A stretch of 64,000 nt of DNA from Nocardia arizonensis (GTDB lineage: Bacteria; Actinomycetota; Actinomycetes; Mycobacteriales; Mycobacteriaceae), in assembly GCF_001310275.1 (NCBI RefSeq), contig NZ_LGYZ01000067.1:62001-126000 (forward strand), in the 5' to 3' direction. A program made the translations under genes and the position numbers. The notes under the pieces are model-generated. The model searched no databases. It was not told the DNA's origin and worked only from the letters and a program-made list of their open reading frames with translations. This document shows positions 36,105-44,711 of the stretch, in pieces (the first letter of the stretch is position 1; every line of letters begins with the position of its first letter).

Positions 36105-37337
36105 GTGTTCGACCATCGCACCCTCGGCCGTGAACTCGGCATATTCGATACCGATCCGCTCATGGGCGCGGGTCTGCCCTATTGGCTGCCCGACGGCGCC
36201 GCCGTCCGCTCCACCCTGGAGGACTACATTCGCGGTGCCGAACGCCGCGCCGGGTACCGGCACGTCTACTCCCCGGTCCTCGGTAAACGCGAACTCTATG
36301 AGATATCGGGACATTGGGCGCACTACCGCGAGGACATGTTCCCGCCCATGCCGCTGGGCGGTGAGCAGGTTGTGCTGCGGCCGAGTCTGTGCCCACACCA
36401 CGCGCTCATCTATCGGTCCCGTTCGCACAGCTACCGCGAATTGCCGCTGCGCATGGCGGAATTGGGCGGTATGTACCGCTCGGAGCCATCCGGTGTGCTC
36501 GGCGGCCTGACCCGGGTGCGCGCCATCCAACTCAACGACGCCCATCTGTTCTGCACTACGGACCAGGTGGCGACCGAGGTCGCGGGCGCGCTGGAGATGA
36601 TCCGCGCGGCGCATCGCGCGCTCGACATCGCGCCCGCCCGCTATCGGCTGTCGTTGCCCGGACCGGGTGGGAAATATGTGTCCGCGCCGGACATGTGGGA
36701 TCGGGCGATCGCAGTGCTGACCGAGGTGCTCGACACCTCCGGCCTGCCCTACGATCCCGCCCCGGACGAGGCCGCCTTCTACGGTCCGAAAATCGATGTG
36801 CAGTTCACCGACAGCGCGGGCCGCGAATTCACCCTGTCCACCGTGCAGGTCGATTTCCATCAGCCCGAACAGTTCGACCTGCGCTATATCGGTCCGGACG
36901 GCGGCGAGCACCGCCCGATCATGGTGCACCGCAGCATTATCGGCAGTGTCGAACGGGCGGTGGCCCATCTGCTCGAACGGCACGGCGGCGCGTTCCCGGC
37001 CTGGCTGGCCCCGGTCCAGATCGCGATATTGCCGATCGCCGACGATCAGCTGGAGTACGCGCGGGAATTGGCGCGGCGCGTTGTCGACGAGGATCTGCGC
37101 GTCGAGGTGGTGCCGCCGGACCATGGCAGTCTCAGCGCGCGCATCCGGCGCGCCAGATATGTTCCCTACCAGGTGATTCTCGGCGCGGCCGAAGCCGAGG
37201 ACGGCACCGTCGCGGTCCGCCTGCGCGATGGTCGCCGTCTTGATCCGCAGCTGGTCGCGCCTTTCGTCGCACGCGTGGCGGCGTTGGTCGGTCGACGCGA
37301 AGCGCGGCTGTGGGAGGAGCGACCGGTCACCGCGTGA
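36105..37337 (+). CDS. thrS: Short threonyl-tRNA synthetase lacking TGS and editing domains
   Basis: A 410-residue class II synthetase starting at GTG 36105 with GAGGAG five to six bases upstream. Typical bacterial ThrRS is about 640-690 residues; the TGS and editing domains are missing. Motif 2 is MYRSEPSGVLGGLTRVR (123-139) and motif 3 HRSIIGSVER (275-284). The zinc ligands correspond to Cys96, His147 and His275, and AAFYGPKIDVQF is intact. The anticodon-binding domain is about 303-405. It should charge tRNA-Thr but not clear Ser-tRNA-Thr. Probably a second, starvation- or inhibitor-induced copy. Confidence 0.88.
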   Translation: MFDHRTLGRELGIFDTDPLMGAGLPYWLPDGAAVRSTLEDYIRGAERRAGYRHVYSPVLGKRELYEISGHWAHYREDMFPPMPLGGEQVVLRPSLCPHHALIYRSRSHSYRELPLRMAELGGMYRSEPSGVLGGLTRVRAIQLNDAHLFCTTDQVATEVAGALEMIRAAHRALDIAPARYRLSLPGPGGKYVSAPDMWDRAIAVLTEVLDTSGLPYDPAPDEAAFYGPKIDVQFTDSAGREFTLSTVQVDFHQPEQFDLRYIGPDGGEHRPIMVHRSIIGSVERAVAHLLERHGGAFPAWLAPVQIAILPIADDQLEYARELARRVVDEDLRVEVVPPDHGSLSARIRRARYVPYQVILGAAEAEDGTVAVRLRDGRRLDPQLVAPFVARVAALVGRREARLWEERPVTA

Positions 37338-37346
37338 CGGATCGCC

Positions 37347-37832
37347 TCACAGATCTCCGGCATAACAGTTGGACTCGGGCAGCACCTCGTAGGGCGGGAA
37401 GATCGGTATGCGGTGGTATCCGCTGCGTTCGTAGAACCGCACCGCGTCGGGTTGCAGATGGCCCGTCTGGAGGATCAGCCGGGGCAGGCCGAGTTCGCGG
37501 GCGGCGTTCTCGGCGGCCTCGAGTAATTGCTCGGCGGCACCGGAACCGCGGTGTCCGGGGCGCACGAACATGCGTTTGAGCTCCAGATCCTGCCCGTTCC
37601 ACCGCACCGCCGCGTGGCCGGCGGGCTCGTCGGAGTACACGACGAAGGTCCGGTACACGGTCTCGGGGTCGACGGCGTGGGGATCGCTGCCCGCGAGCGA
37701 CTCCGACAGGTAGGCGTAGCGCGGGCCGATCTCGTCGGCCATCTCCTCGCGCAGCGTTACCGCGTCGGGATGATCCCAGTCGACGACGGTCACGGTCAGC
37801 GCCGGGCGCAAGGAGTTCGTCATGTCCACCAC
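37347..37832 (-). CDS. GNAT family N-acetyltransferase
   Basis: A 161-residue acetyltransferase. Motif A is LKRMFVRPGHRGSGAAEQLL with the R/Q-x-x-G-x-G/A acetyl-CoA loop; the C-terminal motif is HLQPDAVRFYERSGYHRIP. The substrate is unknown. GTG 37832 lies seven bases after TAGGCT, a leaderless arrangement; ATG 37823 is an alternative. It is convergent with thrS, ten bases apart. In M. tuberculosis another acetyltransferase gene (eis) occupies roughly this position, but this protein is far too short to be Eis. Confidence 0.82.
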   Translation of the reverse strand: MVDMTNSLRPALTVTVVDWDHPDAVTLREEMADEIGPRYAYLSESLAGSDPHAVDPETVYRTFVVYSDEPAGHAAVRWNGQDLELKRMFVRPGHRGSGAAEQLLEAAENAARELGLPRLILQTGHLQPDAVRFYERSGYHRIPIFPPYEVLPESNCYAGDL

Positions 37833-37839
37833 GCTGAAC

Positions 37840-37845
37840 AGCCTA
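37840..37845 (-). promoter_or_regulatory. -10 box for leaderless GNAT gene
   Basis: TAGGCT on the minus strand, seven bases before GTG 37832. Confidence 0.45.
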
Positions 37846-37881
37846 GGGACGCGGTATGCGTCGTGCTCACCGAGTTTCGCA

Positions 37882-38727
37882 TCACCGGCCGCATCCGCCG
37901 GGGACGACCAGCACACCGACCGCGCCGACACCGAGGTGCACACCGAGGGCGGGCCCGAATTCGGCCACGATGAACTCCCGGATGCGAGGGATCTGTTCGC
38001 GCAGTTGCGCACCGACGATCTCGGCGGCCTCGGGTGCGCCGAGATGCTGCACCGCCACGGCCGCGCCGTCGGAACCCGCGGCCTCCACCGCCGCCGCGAC
38101 GAGGCGGCCGTACGCCTTCGACCGAGTGCGGACCTTCTCCCGCAGTTCCAGGCGGCCCTCCACGATCTGCAACAGCGGTTTGGTGACCAGTTCGCTTCCG
38201 AAGAACGCCGCCGCGGTGCTCAACCGGCCGCCGCGGCGCAACTGTTCGGTGCGATTGACCAGAATGAAGGTGCGTGCCCGGGTCGCGACACCGACGGCCG
38301 CATCGTAGACGGCGTCCAGCGACGCGCCCGAACGCGCGCCCCGCGCCGCCGCGAGGACGGGCATACCGGTGGCGAGTCCGGCGCCGAGTGAATCGATGAC
38401 CCGCACCGACTGCTCGGCGTCCATATCGCGCACGGCCTGTCGGCCCGCCTCCCAGGTGCCGGAGAGCTGACGGGACAGGTGCACCGCGATTACGCCGTCG
38501 CCGTCACTGCGGGCCAGCGCCCGTTCGTAGACTTCGCGCAGTTCGCCGGGCGAGGCCGCGGAGGTGGTGACGGTGTCGGCGCCGTAGTCGATATCGATCG
38601 GATCGATACCCTCTCGCACGGTACGGTCGCCGACCAGGACGTGCAGAGGCGCGACGGCGATATCCAACTCGGCGGTGAGTTCGGCAGGCAGGCTTGCGGA
38701 CGAATCGGTGACGACCACGACGGCCAC
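37882..38727 (-). CDS. DegV family fatty-acid-binding protein
   Basis: A 281-residue protein of the DegV fold: TDSSASLP at the N-terminus and SRQLSGTWEAG hold the Ser/Thr residues that grip a fatty-acid carboxylate. VNRTEQLRRGGRLS matches the family's conserved basic loop. DegV proteins (FakB-type) present fatty acids for phosphorylation by FakA; no fakA is seen here. It starts at GTG 38727, five bases after the octT stop, so it is the last gene of the nadD operon. Orthologue of Rv2417c by position. Confidence 0.9.
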   Translation of the reverse strand: MAVVVVTDSSASLPAELTAELDIAVAPLHVLVGDRTVREGIDPIDIDYGADTVTTSAASPGELREVYERALARSDGDGVIAVHLSRQLSGTWEAGRQAVRDMDAEQSVRVIDSLGAGLATGMPVLAAARGARSGASLDAVYDAAVGVATRARTFILVNRTEQLRRGGRLSTAAAFFGSELVTKPLLQIVEGRLELREKVRTRSKAYGRLVAAAVEAAGSDGAAVAVQHLGAPEAAEIVGAQLREQIPRIREFIVAEFGPALGVHLGVGAVGVLVVPGGCGR

Positions 38728-38731
38728 GGGA

Positions 38732-39817
38732 CTACCGAACCTCCTGTATGGTCTTCACCATCGCGGTGGCCACGGCGCTGTGCCCGGCCCAGCCCCAGTG
38801 GATGCCATCGGGATTGGCCTCGCCGGAGAAGATGTTGTCGCGCACCGCTTCTCCGAGATCCACCAGCGGAACCCCGGTACGTGCCGACCATTCCCGCAGC
38901 GCCTTCACCGCGCGCGGACGGCCCCGGTGGACGTGGCCGTAGGCCGCGCAATCGTGTACCGAGGGCAGCACCGCGACGAACGGCAGATCCGGGCGCAATT
39001 GCGCCAACGCCTCCCGCGACTGTTCCAGGTAGTCGATGCTGACCTTCGGCGGCAAGGCCACCGGCCGACCCAGTTTGGACAGCTTGGGCTGCGACCAGTT
39101 GTAGGTGGAGCGCACGACGCGACGCAGCCACGCGGGGCGCACGTAGCGGATGAGTTCGCGCAGTGCGGTCGGCAGCGGCGAGGGCAATGTGTCCATTCCG
39201 CCCACGGCGAAGACGACCGCGCCCGCATTCGGCACCGCCGCCCACACGCGGGGATCGCCGATGAGCGCCCAGTACGCGTCACGGCAGGTCCAGCCGATCC
39301 GACCGACCAACTCGACCTGCCAATCCAGTTCCGCCCCGACCAGATTCGGCCAGATCCGCGGATGGTTCGCGGGTAGACCGCCTTTGGGCCCGAAGTAGGA
39401 CAGCGAGTCGGCGATCACCAGCAGCACCGGACGCGCGGGCGCCGCGGCGGGAGCCGTCGGTGACTCCGCCCCCGCGGCCGTCACCGCTTCTTCCTCGGGA
39501 AGGTCGAGTTCGCCGACCTCGACGGAAACCGTGTCCCGCTCGGCCCCGGCGCTCGAATCCGCGGCGATGTCACCCTTCGTGGCGTCGTCGAGGACGGAAC
39601 CGGCCTCGGCATCGAGGGCGGGCATCGCCTCGGATGCCCGGTCGGTATGTTCCGCATCCGCGTCGGGCGGTTCGTCATCCGGCTCGGCCACCTCGGCCGT
39701 CGTCGCGCGTGCGCTCGGGCCGCCGAACAACGCGTCCGGCAGTTGACGTTCCGGTTTGGCCGTCACCTGCCGGAACAGTTCATCCGGCACCGACCGGATC
39801 GGGTCTTCAGAGGACAT
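38732..39817 (-). CDS. octT: Diglucosylglycerate octanoyltransferase with acidic N-terminal extension
   Basis: A 361-residue protein. The SGNH-type hydrolase/acyltransferase domain occupies about 130-361: block [14 protein letters not shown] with Ser138, and the catalytic dyad Asp337-His340 in [10 protein letters not shown]. In mycobacteria OctT (Rv2418c, about 246 residues) octanoylates diglucosylglycerate, the precursor of methylglucose lipopolysaccharides. Here about 125 acidic residues precede the domain ([19 protein letters not shown]). ATG 39817 lies inside gpgP, an 11-base overlap. The next gene upstream, gpgP, makes the substrate pathway intermediate. Confidence 0.85.
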   Translation of the reverse strand: MSSEDPIRSVPDELFRQVTAKPERQLPDALFGGPSARATTAEVAEPDDEPPDADAEHTDRASEAMPALDAEAGSVLDDATKGDIAADSSAGAERDTVSVEVGELDLPEEEAVTAAGAESPTAPAAAPARPVLLVIADSLSYFGPKGGLPANHPRIWPNLVGAELDWQVELVGRIGWTCRDAYWALIGDPRVWAAVPNAGAVVFAVGGMDTLPSPLPTALRELIRYVRPAWLRRVVRSTYNWSQPKLSKLGRPVALPPKVSIDYLEQSREALAQLRPDLPFVAVLPSVHDCAAYGHVHRGRPRAVKALREWSARTGVPLVDLGEAVRDNIFSGEANPDGIHWGWAGHSAVATAMVKTIQEVR

Positions 39818-40466
39818 CGGGTGCTACCTTCGCCGCCGCATTCCACACATCGAGGCGCCACCCGGGCTGTTCGATGGCAGGGCCGTGGCTGCTCAACTGC
39901 ACCCAGCTGGTGTTCGCCAGCCCACCAAGGGCGGGCCAGTTGCGCGGCGGCAGGTCGAGCAGCGCGGCCGTCAAGCCCGCGATCAGCCCGCCGTGCGCCA
40001 CCAGGATGATAGTCCGGCCGGGCCAATCGTGTCGCTCGGCGAACAATTCCTGGACAACCGGCAGCGAACGCGCGCCGACCTCGAGTTTGCTCTCCCCGTT
40101 CGGGGGCCGGTACTCCGCGTCGAGCCGCCAGGCGATTCGCGCGCCCGGAAAGTCGGCGTCGACCTCGAGGTGGGTGAGCCCCTCCCAGTCGCCGAGGTGG
40201 GTTTCGCGCAGTCGCGGATCGAGCGCGACCGGCAGATCGGTGTGGTCGGACAGCGCCTGCGCGGTGTCGCGCGCGCGTTTGAGGTCGGAGGACACGATCG
40301 CGATGGCATTGCGCGAGACCAGTTCGCGCGCCGCCTCTTTCGCCTGTCTGCGGCCGAGTTCGGTCAGATCGGTGTCGATCTGACCCTGCATCCGGTCGGT
40401 GGCATTCCATTCGGTCTGCCCGTGGCGCAACAGAATCAACGTGCGCACGCCTGCGTACTTACTCAC
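39807..40466 (-). CDS. gpgP: Glucosyl-3-phosphoglycerate phosphatase
   Basis: A 219-residue histidine phosphatase. The phospho-histidine is in [20 protein letters not shown], the second His in [15 protein letters not shown]. It removes phosphate from glucosyl-3-phosphoglycerate to give glucosylglycerate, feeding methylglucose lipopolysaccharide synthesis. GTG 40466 has GGAGG eight bases upstream; the frame is open further upstream into rsfS but only as a shadow. It lies between rsfS and octT, as in M. tuberculosis Rv2419c. Confidence 0.88.
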   Translation of the reverse strand: MSKYAGVRTLILLRHGQTEWNATDRMQGQIDTDLTELGRRQAKEAARELVSRNAIAIVSSDLKRARDTAQALSDHTDLPVALDPRLRETHLGDWEGLTHLEVDADFPGARIAWRLDAEYRPPNGESKLEVGARSLPVVQELFAERHDWPGRTIILVAHGGLIAGLTAALLDLPPRNWPALGGLANTSWVQLSSHGPAIEQPGWRLDVWNAAAKVAPDVL

Positions 40467-40512
40467 TTGCCCTGCCTCCGTGGTGAACGAGCTGATGTAT
40501 CCGGCGAGCCGC

Positions 40513-40893
40513 TCACTCACTCGTGCGGGGAGCGCCGACGCCGTCCACGGGAACCACCGGGCAATCCTTCCAGAGCCGTTCCAGCGCATAGAAATTGCGC
40601 TCATCGTTGTGCTGGATGTGCACAACCACGTCGACGTAGTCGAGCAGGGCCCAGCGCCCCTCGCGAGTGCCCTCGCGCCGCACCGGCTTGTGACCCGCTT
40701 CGCGCAGCTTCTCCTCGACATTGTCGACGATGGCATTGACCTGACGTTCGTTCGGCGCGGAGGCGATGACGAAGCAATCGGTGATGACCAACTGTTCGGA
40801 GACGTCGAGCACCACGACGTCGGAAGCCAGCTTCTCGTCCGCCGCACGCGCGGCGACCTGCGCGATCTCGACCGACTCGACAGATGCCGTCAT
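40513..40893 (-). CDS. rsfS: Ribosome silencing factor
   Basis: A 126-residue RsfS/DUF143 protein that binds uL14 on the large subunit and blocks subunit joining under poor growth conditions. Typical segments are [37 protein letters not shown] and [13 protein letters not shown]. It begins at ATG 40893 and overlaps the nadD stop by four bases (ATGA). Confidence 0.94.
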   Translation of the reverse strand: MTASVESVEIAQVAARAADEKLASDVVVLDVSEQLVITDCFVIASAPNERQVNAIVDNVEEKLREAGHKPVRREGTREGRWALLDYVDVVVHIQHNDERNFYALERLWKDCPVVPVDGVGAPRTSE

Positions 40894-41534
40894 TCAGCTA
40901 CCTTCCGCTCCGCGGGCACGTACAGGTGCCGCTTCGATATGTACTGCACCACGCCGTCGGGGACGAGGTACCACACCGGCCGGTTCTCGGCGGCGCGGCG
41001 ACGGCATTCGCTCGAGGAGATCGCCAGCGCCGGGATCTCGATCATGGTCACCGCGTCACCGGGGAGATCGCGTAGATGTTCCCGCAGATGATCGGTGTTC
41101 AGCTCGTACCCCGGTCGGCTCACTCCGACGAACTTCGCCAGTTCGAACAGTTCCGACCAATCCTGCCATGTGAGGATGTTGGCCAGTGCGTCCGCTCCGG
41201 TGATGAAGTACAGCTCGGCGTCGGGATGTTGGGCGCGCATCTCCCGCAGGGTATCCACGGTGTAGGTGACCTTGCCACGGTCGATATCGGCCCGGCTGAC
41301 CGTGAACCGCGGATTGGACGCGGTTGCGATGACCGTCATCAGATAGCGGTCCTCGGCGGGGCTGACCTGCTTGTCCGCCTTCTGCCACGGCTGTCCGGTC
41401 GGGACGAAGACGACCTCGTCCAGGTCGAACCGATTGGCGACTTCACTGGCCGCGACCAGGTGGCCGTGGTGGATGGGATCGAAGGTGCCACCCATGACGC
41501 CCAGCTTGCGGCCGGACCGCCCTGTCTCTTGCAT
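40890..41534 (-). CDS. nadD: Nicotinate-nucleotide adenylyltransferase
   Basis: A 214-residue enzyme that forms deamido-NAD from nicotinate mononucleotide and ATP. It has the nucleotidyltransferase [11 protein letters not shown] (about 16-26) and the C-terminal [20 protein letters not shown], corresponding to the ISSTxIR motif with Glu-Cys variation. [12 protein letters not shown] and [12 protein letters not shown] are typical. It leads nadD-rsfS-gpgP-octT-degV. TAAGCT lies eight bases before ATG 41534, so the transcript may be leaderless. Confidence 0.94.
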   Translation of the reverse strand: MQETGRSGRKLGVMGGTFDPIHHGHLVAASEVANRFDLDEVVFVPTGQPWQKADKQVSPAEDRYLMTVIATASNPRFTVSRADIDRGKVTYTVDTLREMRAQHPDAELYFITGADALANILTWQDWSELFELAKFVGVSRPGYELNTDHLREHLRDLPGDAVTMIEIPALAISSSECRRRAAENRPVWYLVPDGVVQYISKRHLYVPAERKVAE

Positions 41535-41596
41535 GAGTGACGAGCTTAACCGGTGGGTCCGGGGCGGCGGCCCGCGCGGCGCGGGCCGCCGGATGC

Positions 41597-42307
41597 TCAG
41601 CCGGCGACGATGTCGCGGATGCCAGGCTTCAGCGCCGAATCCAGCTTCGACCAGGGCACGGTGATGACGATGTCACCCGCGGCGTGCGAGGCGATCTCCC
41701 CGAAGTGAATCTCCATTCCGCCGGGGGTCGCCAGCCACAGCCGATAGTTGAACTCGGTGGCCTCGATACCGCTCTTGAAGTAGGTATCGCCCGCGCGGGT
41801 CTTGGGGACCTCGATGGCGGCCTGTTCGGCCAGCAGGTTCAATCCGGCCTGCACATCGGTGAACAGATCGGCGAGGGTGATCGCCCGGCCGGTATCGCCG
41901 TTGGTCACGTGCGATTCCATGGAATTGTTCGGATGGGCGGCGCCCTCGCTGTAGACGCTGACCACGAGCAGGCCGCTGACCACCCGGGTTCCGGTGTAGG
42001 TGACCTGTCCGTATCCGGGTTGCAGAGTGGTGGTGGCGTCGGCGCGGTCGATCCAGGTCTGCGCGAGCGCGCGCATGGCGTCGTTGAACTCGGTGCGCGC
42101 GGCGTCCGAACCCCCGGTGACCTGCGGAACGTCGACGGTGTAGTTGGGCCCTTGCAGGCGGACCGACGAGACGGCGAACGCGCCCGGCGCGGCCTGCGGA
42201 ATGCCCGCGTGCGACGCGGAGGCGCCTTGATCCACCCCGGCCGCGCACGCGGTCAGCGTCGCGGTCATGATCCCGGCGATGGCCACTGCGGCGGCGATCT
42301 TCTTCAT
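41597..42307 (-). CDS. RsiV/DUF3298-type lipoprotein
   Basis: A 236-residue secreted lipoprotein starting at ATG 42307 with GGAGC six bases upstream. The signal is [19 protein letters not shown] followed by lipobox Cys (LTAC-AAG). The mature part has the RsiV-like pattern: [17 protein letters not shown], a [10 protein letters not shown] strand-helix and a C-terminal [14 protein letters not shown] strand. In Bacillus, RsiV-type domains bind lysozyme, but there is no sigma factor gene here, so it is probably a periplasmic-type protein of unknown ligand. It is transcribed alone. Confidence 0.8.
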   Translation of the reverse strand: MKKIAAAVAIAGIMTATLTACAAGVDQGASASHAGIPQAAPGAFAVSSVRLQGPNYTVDVPQVTGGSDAARTEFNDAMRALAQTWIDRADATTTLQPGYGQVTYTGTRVVSGLLVVSVYSEGAAHPNNSMESHVTNGDTGRAITLADLFTDVQAGLNLLAEQAAIEVPKTRAGDTYFKSGIEATEFNYRLWLATPGGMEIHFGEIASHAAGDIVITVPWSKLDSALKPGIRDIVAG

Positions 42308-42421
42308 TGTCTGCTCCGGATACTCGATGCGCCGGGTCCCTCCCCGCGTCGAGTCCACCATCGGCCATCGCGCCAAAGACCTTCTAACGATCGGCCAATG
42401 GTCGCGATCACCACGTCCCGA

Positions 42422-44377
42422 TCACTGCTCGCGCGCCTCCATATTCGCCAGCTGACGGCGGGTCTGGGCCAGCTCGACGGTCACCTCCGGGCCGGGATCG
42501 AGCCCTTCCAGTTCCGCGAGCAGATCCCGCAGCGTGGTCAGCGCCTGCTGTTCGCCGATCGGGGTGGTGTCGCGCCAGAATTGCAGCCACGCGGCCGAAC
42601 GGAGACAGCGCGACCGCGCGGCCACCCGGTCGAGCGCCCCCCATAGATCGGCGGCGCGCAGATAGGCCACCCGCGCCTGATCGTCCGCACCGCAGGCGTC
42701 CAGTGCCGAGGCGGCCGAGGCGGCGAGTTCGGCGCGCAACAGAAGGTCGGGGGTGTGCTCGACCAGTCGCGCCGCCTCGACGAACTGCCGCGCCGCGCTG
42801 CGGTGGCGGCCAAGCATGGTCAGGGACTTGCCGTACTGGGAGCGCAGCACCGCCATCTCGGTGTCGGGATAGGGCCGCGCGCCCGCCACGAGCGGCTGTT
42901 CGAACAGCGCCGCGGCCGCACCGTGGCGGCCCGCGCGGAAGAACGCGCGGGCCGCCACGAAGGTCAGGTGGGTGGCATCGGCATCGGAGATGCCGTCCCA
43001 GCGCGCCGCGGCCTGAAGGGCAACGTCGGCGAGTTCCTCCTCACGGCCTGCCTGACCCGAGACCACCATGACCAGCTGCGATCCGAGTCGCGCCAGATGT
43101 TCCGGCGGCAGCGCCCGCGCGCCGAGCGCCAGCGCGCGGCGCAACCGCTCCTCGGCCAGCGCGGGATCGTCGAGCAGATGGGTCGCCGCCTCGGCGGCCA
43201 GTTCCAGCGCGACCTCGCCGCGATCGGCGTCCCGCGGATCGGCCGCGGCGGGCGCGGGAGGCGGGATGAGCATGCGTTCGGCCCGTCCGGCGCGAATGCC
43301 CAGCGGCAACTGATCGACCAGCGGACGCTGCGCCAGGCGCGCGGCCACCGCCGATCCGACCACGTCGCTGCCGTTGCGGCGGTCGTAGCGGGCGGTCAGC
43401 GCGGCGATCTCCGCGCCGAGGTCGGCGCGCACCGAGGCGATGGTGCCCGCGCCGAGCGGCACCGCCGCCAACCCCAGTTCGGCCAGACGGTCGAGCAGTA
43501 CGCAGACCCCCACGACGAAGGACAGGCGCGCGGCGGCGTCGGCACCGGGATCGGTGAGCCAGCCGACATGTTCGACGAGCAGTTCGAGTCCGCGGGCCTC
43601 GTTCCCGGTCAGCGCACAGAACTCCAGGTGCCGGGCGAGCGCGTCGCGAAGACTCTCGACGTGGCGGACCAGCGGATAGCCGATCAGATGGGCATGGCGC
43701 GCCTCGGCGATCCGGCCGGTGCGCAGCAGCGGCAGCAGTGCCTTCGACGCGACCCGGTGCGGCTGCTCGGCGCAGGTCCGTTCGCCGTCGAGGACCGGCC
43801 GCCAGTAGTCGAGCGCCGCGGCGTCGTCGCGGGCCGCGGCGGCGGTGGTGCCCCAACTGTCTTGTTCACAGGCGTCGCAGTCGGACATGGTGTCACGTTC
43901 GGCGAACAACGCGGCGCGGGTGAGCCGCGCGGCCTCGAGGTGTTCGCCCAGCGCACGGGCCAGACCGGCGCGCAGCGCCAGCACCGGGCGCGCGCTGTAG
44001 CCCGTGACGCGGTAGCGCGTCTCGAGTTCGTCGAGCCAGCGGCGGGTCACCGCCAGCGGGACCGAGGGACTGTCGACCAGCGTCGCGGTCATCCATTTCA
44101 GATGCCAGTGCACCGAATGGGTCAATGGGCCGAGTTCCGCCGGGAACTCGTCGTAGATGTGCAGCAGTCGGGCGTAGGCGACCGGGGCCAGATCCTCTTC
44201 TCCCGCGTTGGCGTACGCCGTGGCCAGTTCGATGAGCACCCGACCCTCCAGCTCCCGATCGGGCCCCGACTCCGCGGCCGACGCCAGGGTTCGCAGTCGC
44301 CGCGTGAGCGCGCGTCCCCGCGGCAGTGCGCGGGCGCGCGTCAACTCCGCCATGATCTCCGTGGTTTCCACACTCAC
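42422..44377 (-). CDS. Large helical TPR-like protein
   Basis: A 651-residue Ala/Arg/Leu-rich protein made almost wholly of helix pairs, e.g. RVLIELATAYANAGEEDLAP, QARVAYLRAADLWGALDRVA and SLTMLGRHRSAARQFVEAAR, consistent with degenerate tetratricopeptide repeats. A DTMSDCDACEQDSW segment (about 168-181) has three acidic residues and two Cys and may bind metal. No enzymatic motif is seen. The start GTG 44377 follows GAGAG. A small ORF ends 16 bases upstream and may be co-transcribed. Similar tetratricopeptide proteins of unknown role are common in Nocardia and Streptomyces. Confidence 0.72.
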   Translation of the reverse strand: MSVETTEIMAELTRARALPRGRALTRRLRTLASAAESGPDRELEGRVLIELATAYANAGEEDLAPVAYARLLHIYDEFPAELGPLTHSVHWHLKWMTATLVDSPSVPLAVTRRWLDELETRYRVTGYSARPVLALRAGLARALGEHLEAARLTRAALFAERDTMSDCDACEQDSWGTTAAAARDDAAALDYWRPVLDGERTCAEQPHRVASKALLPLLRTGRIAEARHAHLIGYPLVRHVESLRDALARHLEFCALTGNEARGLELLVEHVGWLTDPGADAAARLSFVVGVCVLLDRLAELGLAAVPLGAGTIASVRADLGAEIAALTARYDRRNGSDVVGSAVAARLAQRPLVDQLPLGIRAGRAERMLIPPPAPAAADPRDADRGEVALELAAEAATHLLDDPALAEERLRRALALGARALPPEHLARLGSQLVMVVSGQAGREEELADVALQAAARWDGISDADATHLTFVAARAFFRAGRHGAAAALFEQPLVAGARPYPDTEMAVLRSQYGKSLTMLGRHRSAARQFVEAARLVEHTPDLLLRAELAASAASALDACGADDQARVAYLRAADLWGALDRVAARSRCLRSAAWLQFWRDTTPIGEQQALTTLRDLLAELEGLDPGPEVTVELAQTRRQLANMEAREQ

Positions 44378-44393
44378 CTCTCGAGCGTCTCGC

Positions 44394-44582
44394 TCACGCC
44401 TCGTCCCCCGCCGCGCGCCGGGTCGCCCGGCCGAAGAACCCGCCGGAGGCCCGGTCGGGCGGGACGGTGTCGGCGCGACGCGGCGGACGGCTGGTCATCG
44501 GCAGCGCACGACCGCACGGCGATTGCACCGCGGTCTTCGGGAAGGCCGGATCGTCCGCGCCCTCCGGTGTCGTCTGCACCAT
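44394..44582 (-). CDS. Small hypothetical protein (62 aa)
   Basis: ATG-started ORF with about 89 percent G/C at third codon positions and a TGA stop, lying 16 bases before the TPR gene. The product is Pro/Arg-rich with no recognised domain. Codon bias favours it over the overlapping frame (44374-44610). No convincing Shine-Dalgarno or -10 box is seen. Confidence 0.4.
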   Translation of the reverse strand: MVQTTPEGADDPAFPKTAVQSPCGRALPMTSRPPRRADTVPPDRASGGFFGRATRRAAGDEA

Positions 44583-44711
44583 GAGTGTGGATCGTGGACA
44601 CCGGGTCCAACGATTTCCTTAAGGAATGCTTTCGAGCCGGGCGCGCGAAATCCCGCGCACCGAATACCGGGTTATCGCGCGACCGCGCCGAGACGCAACA
44701 TCATCCGCGCC

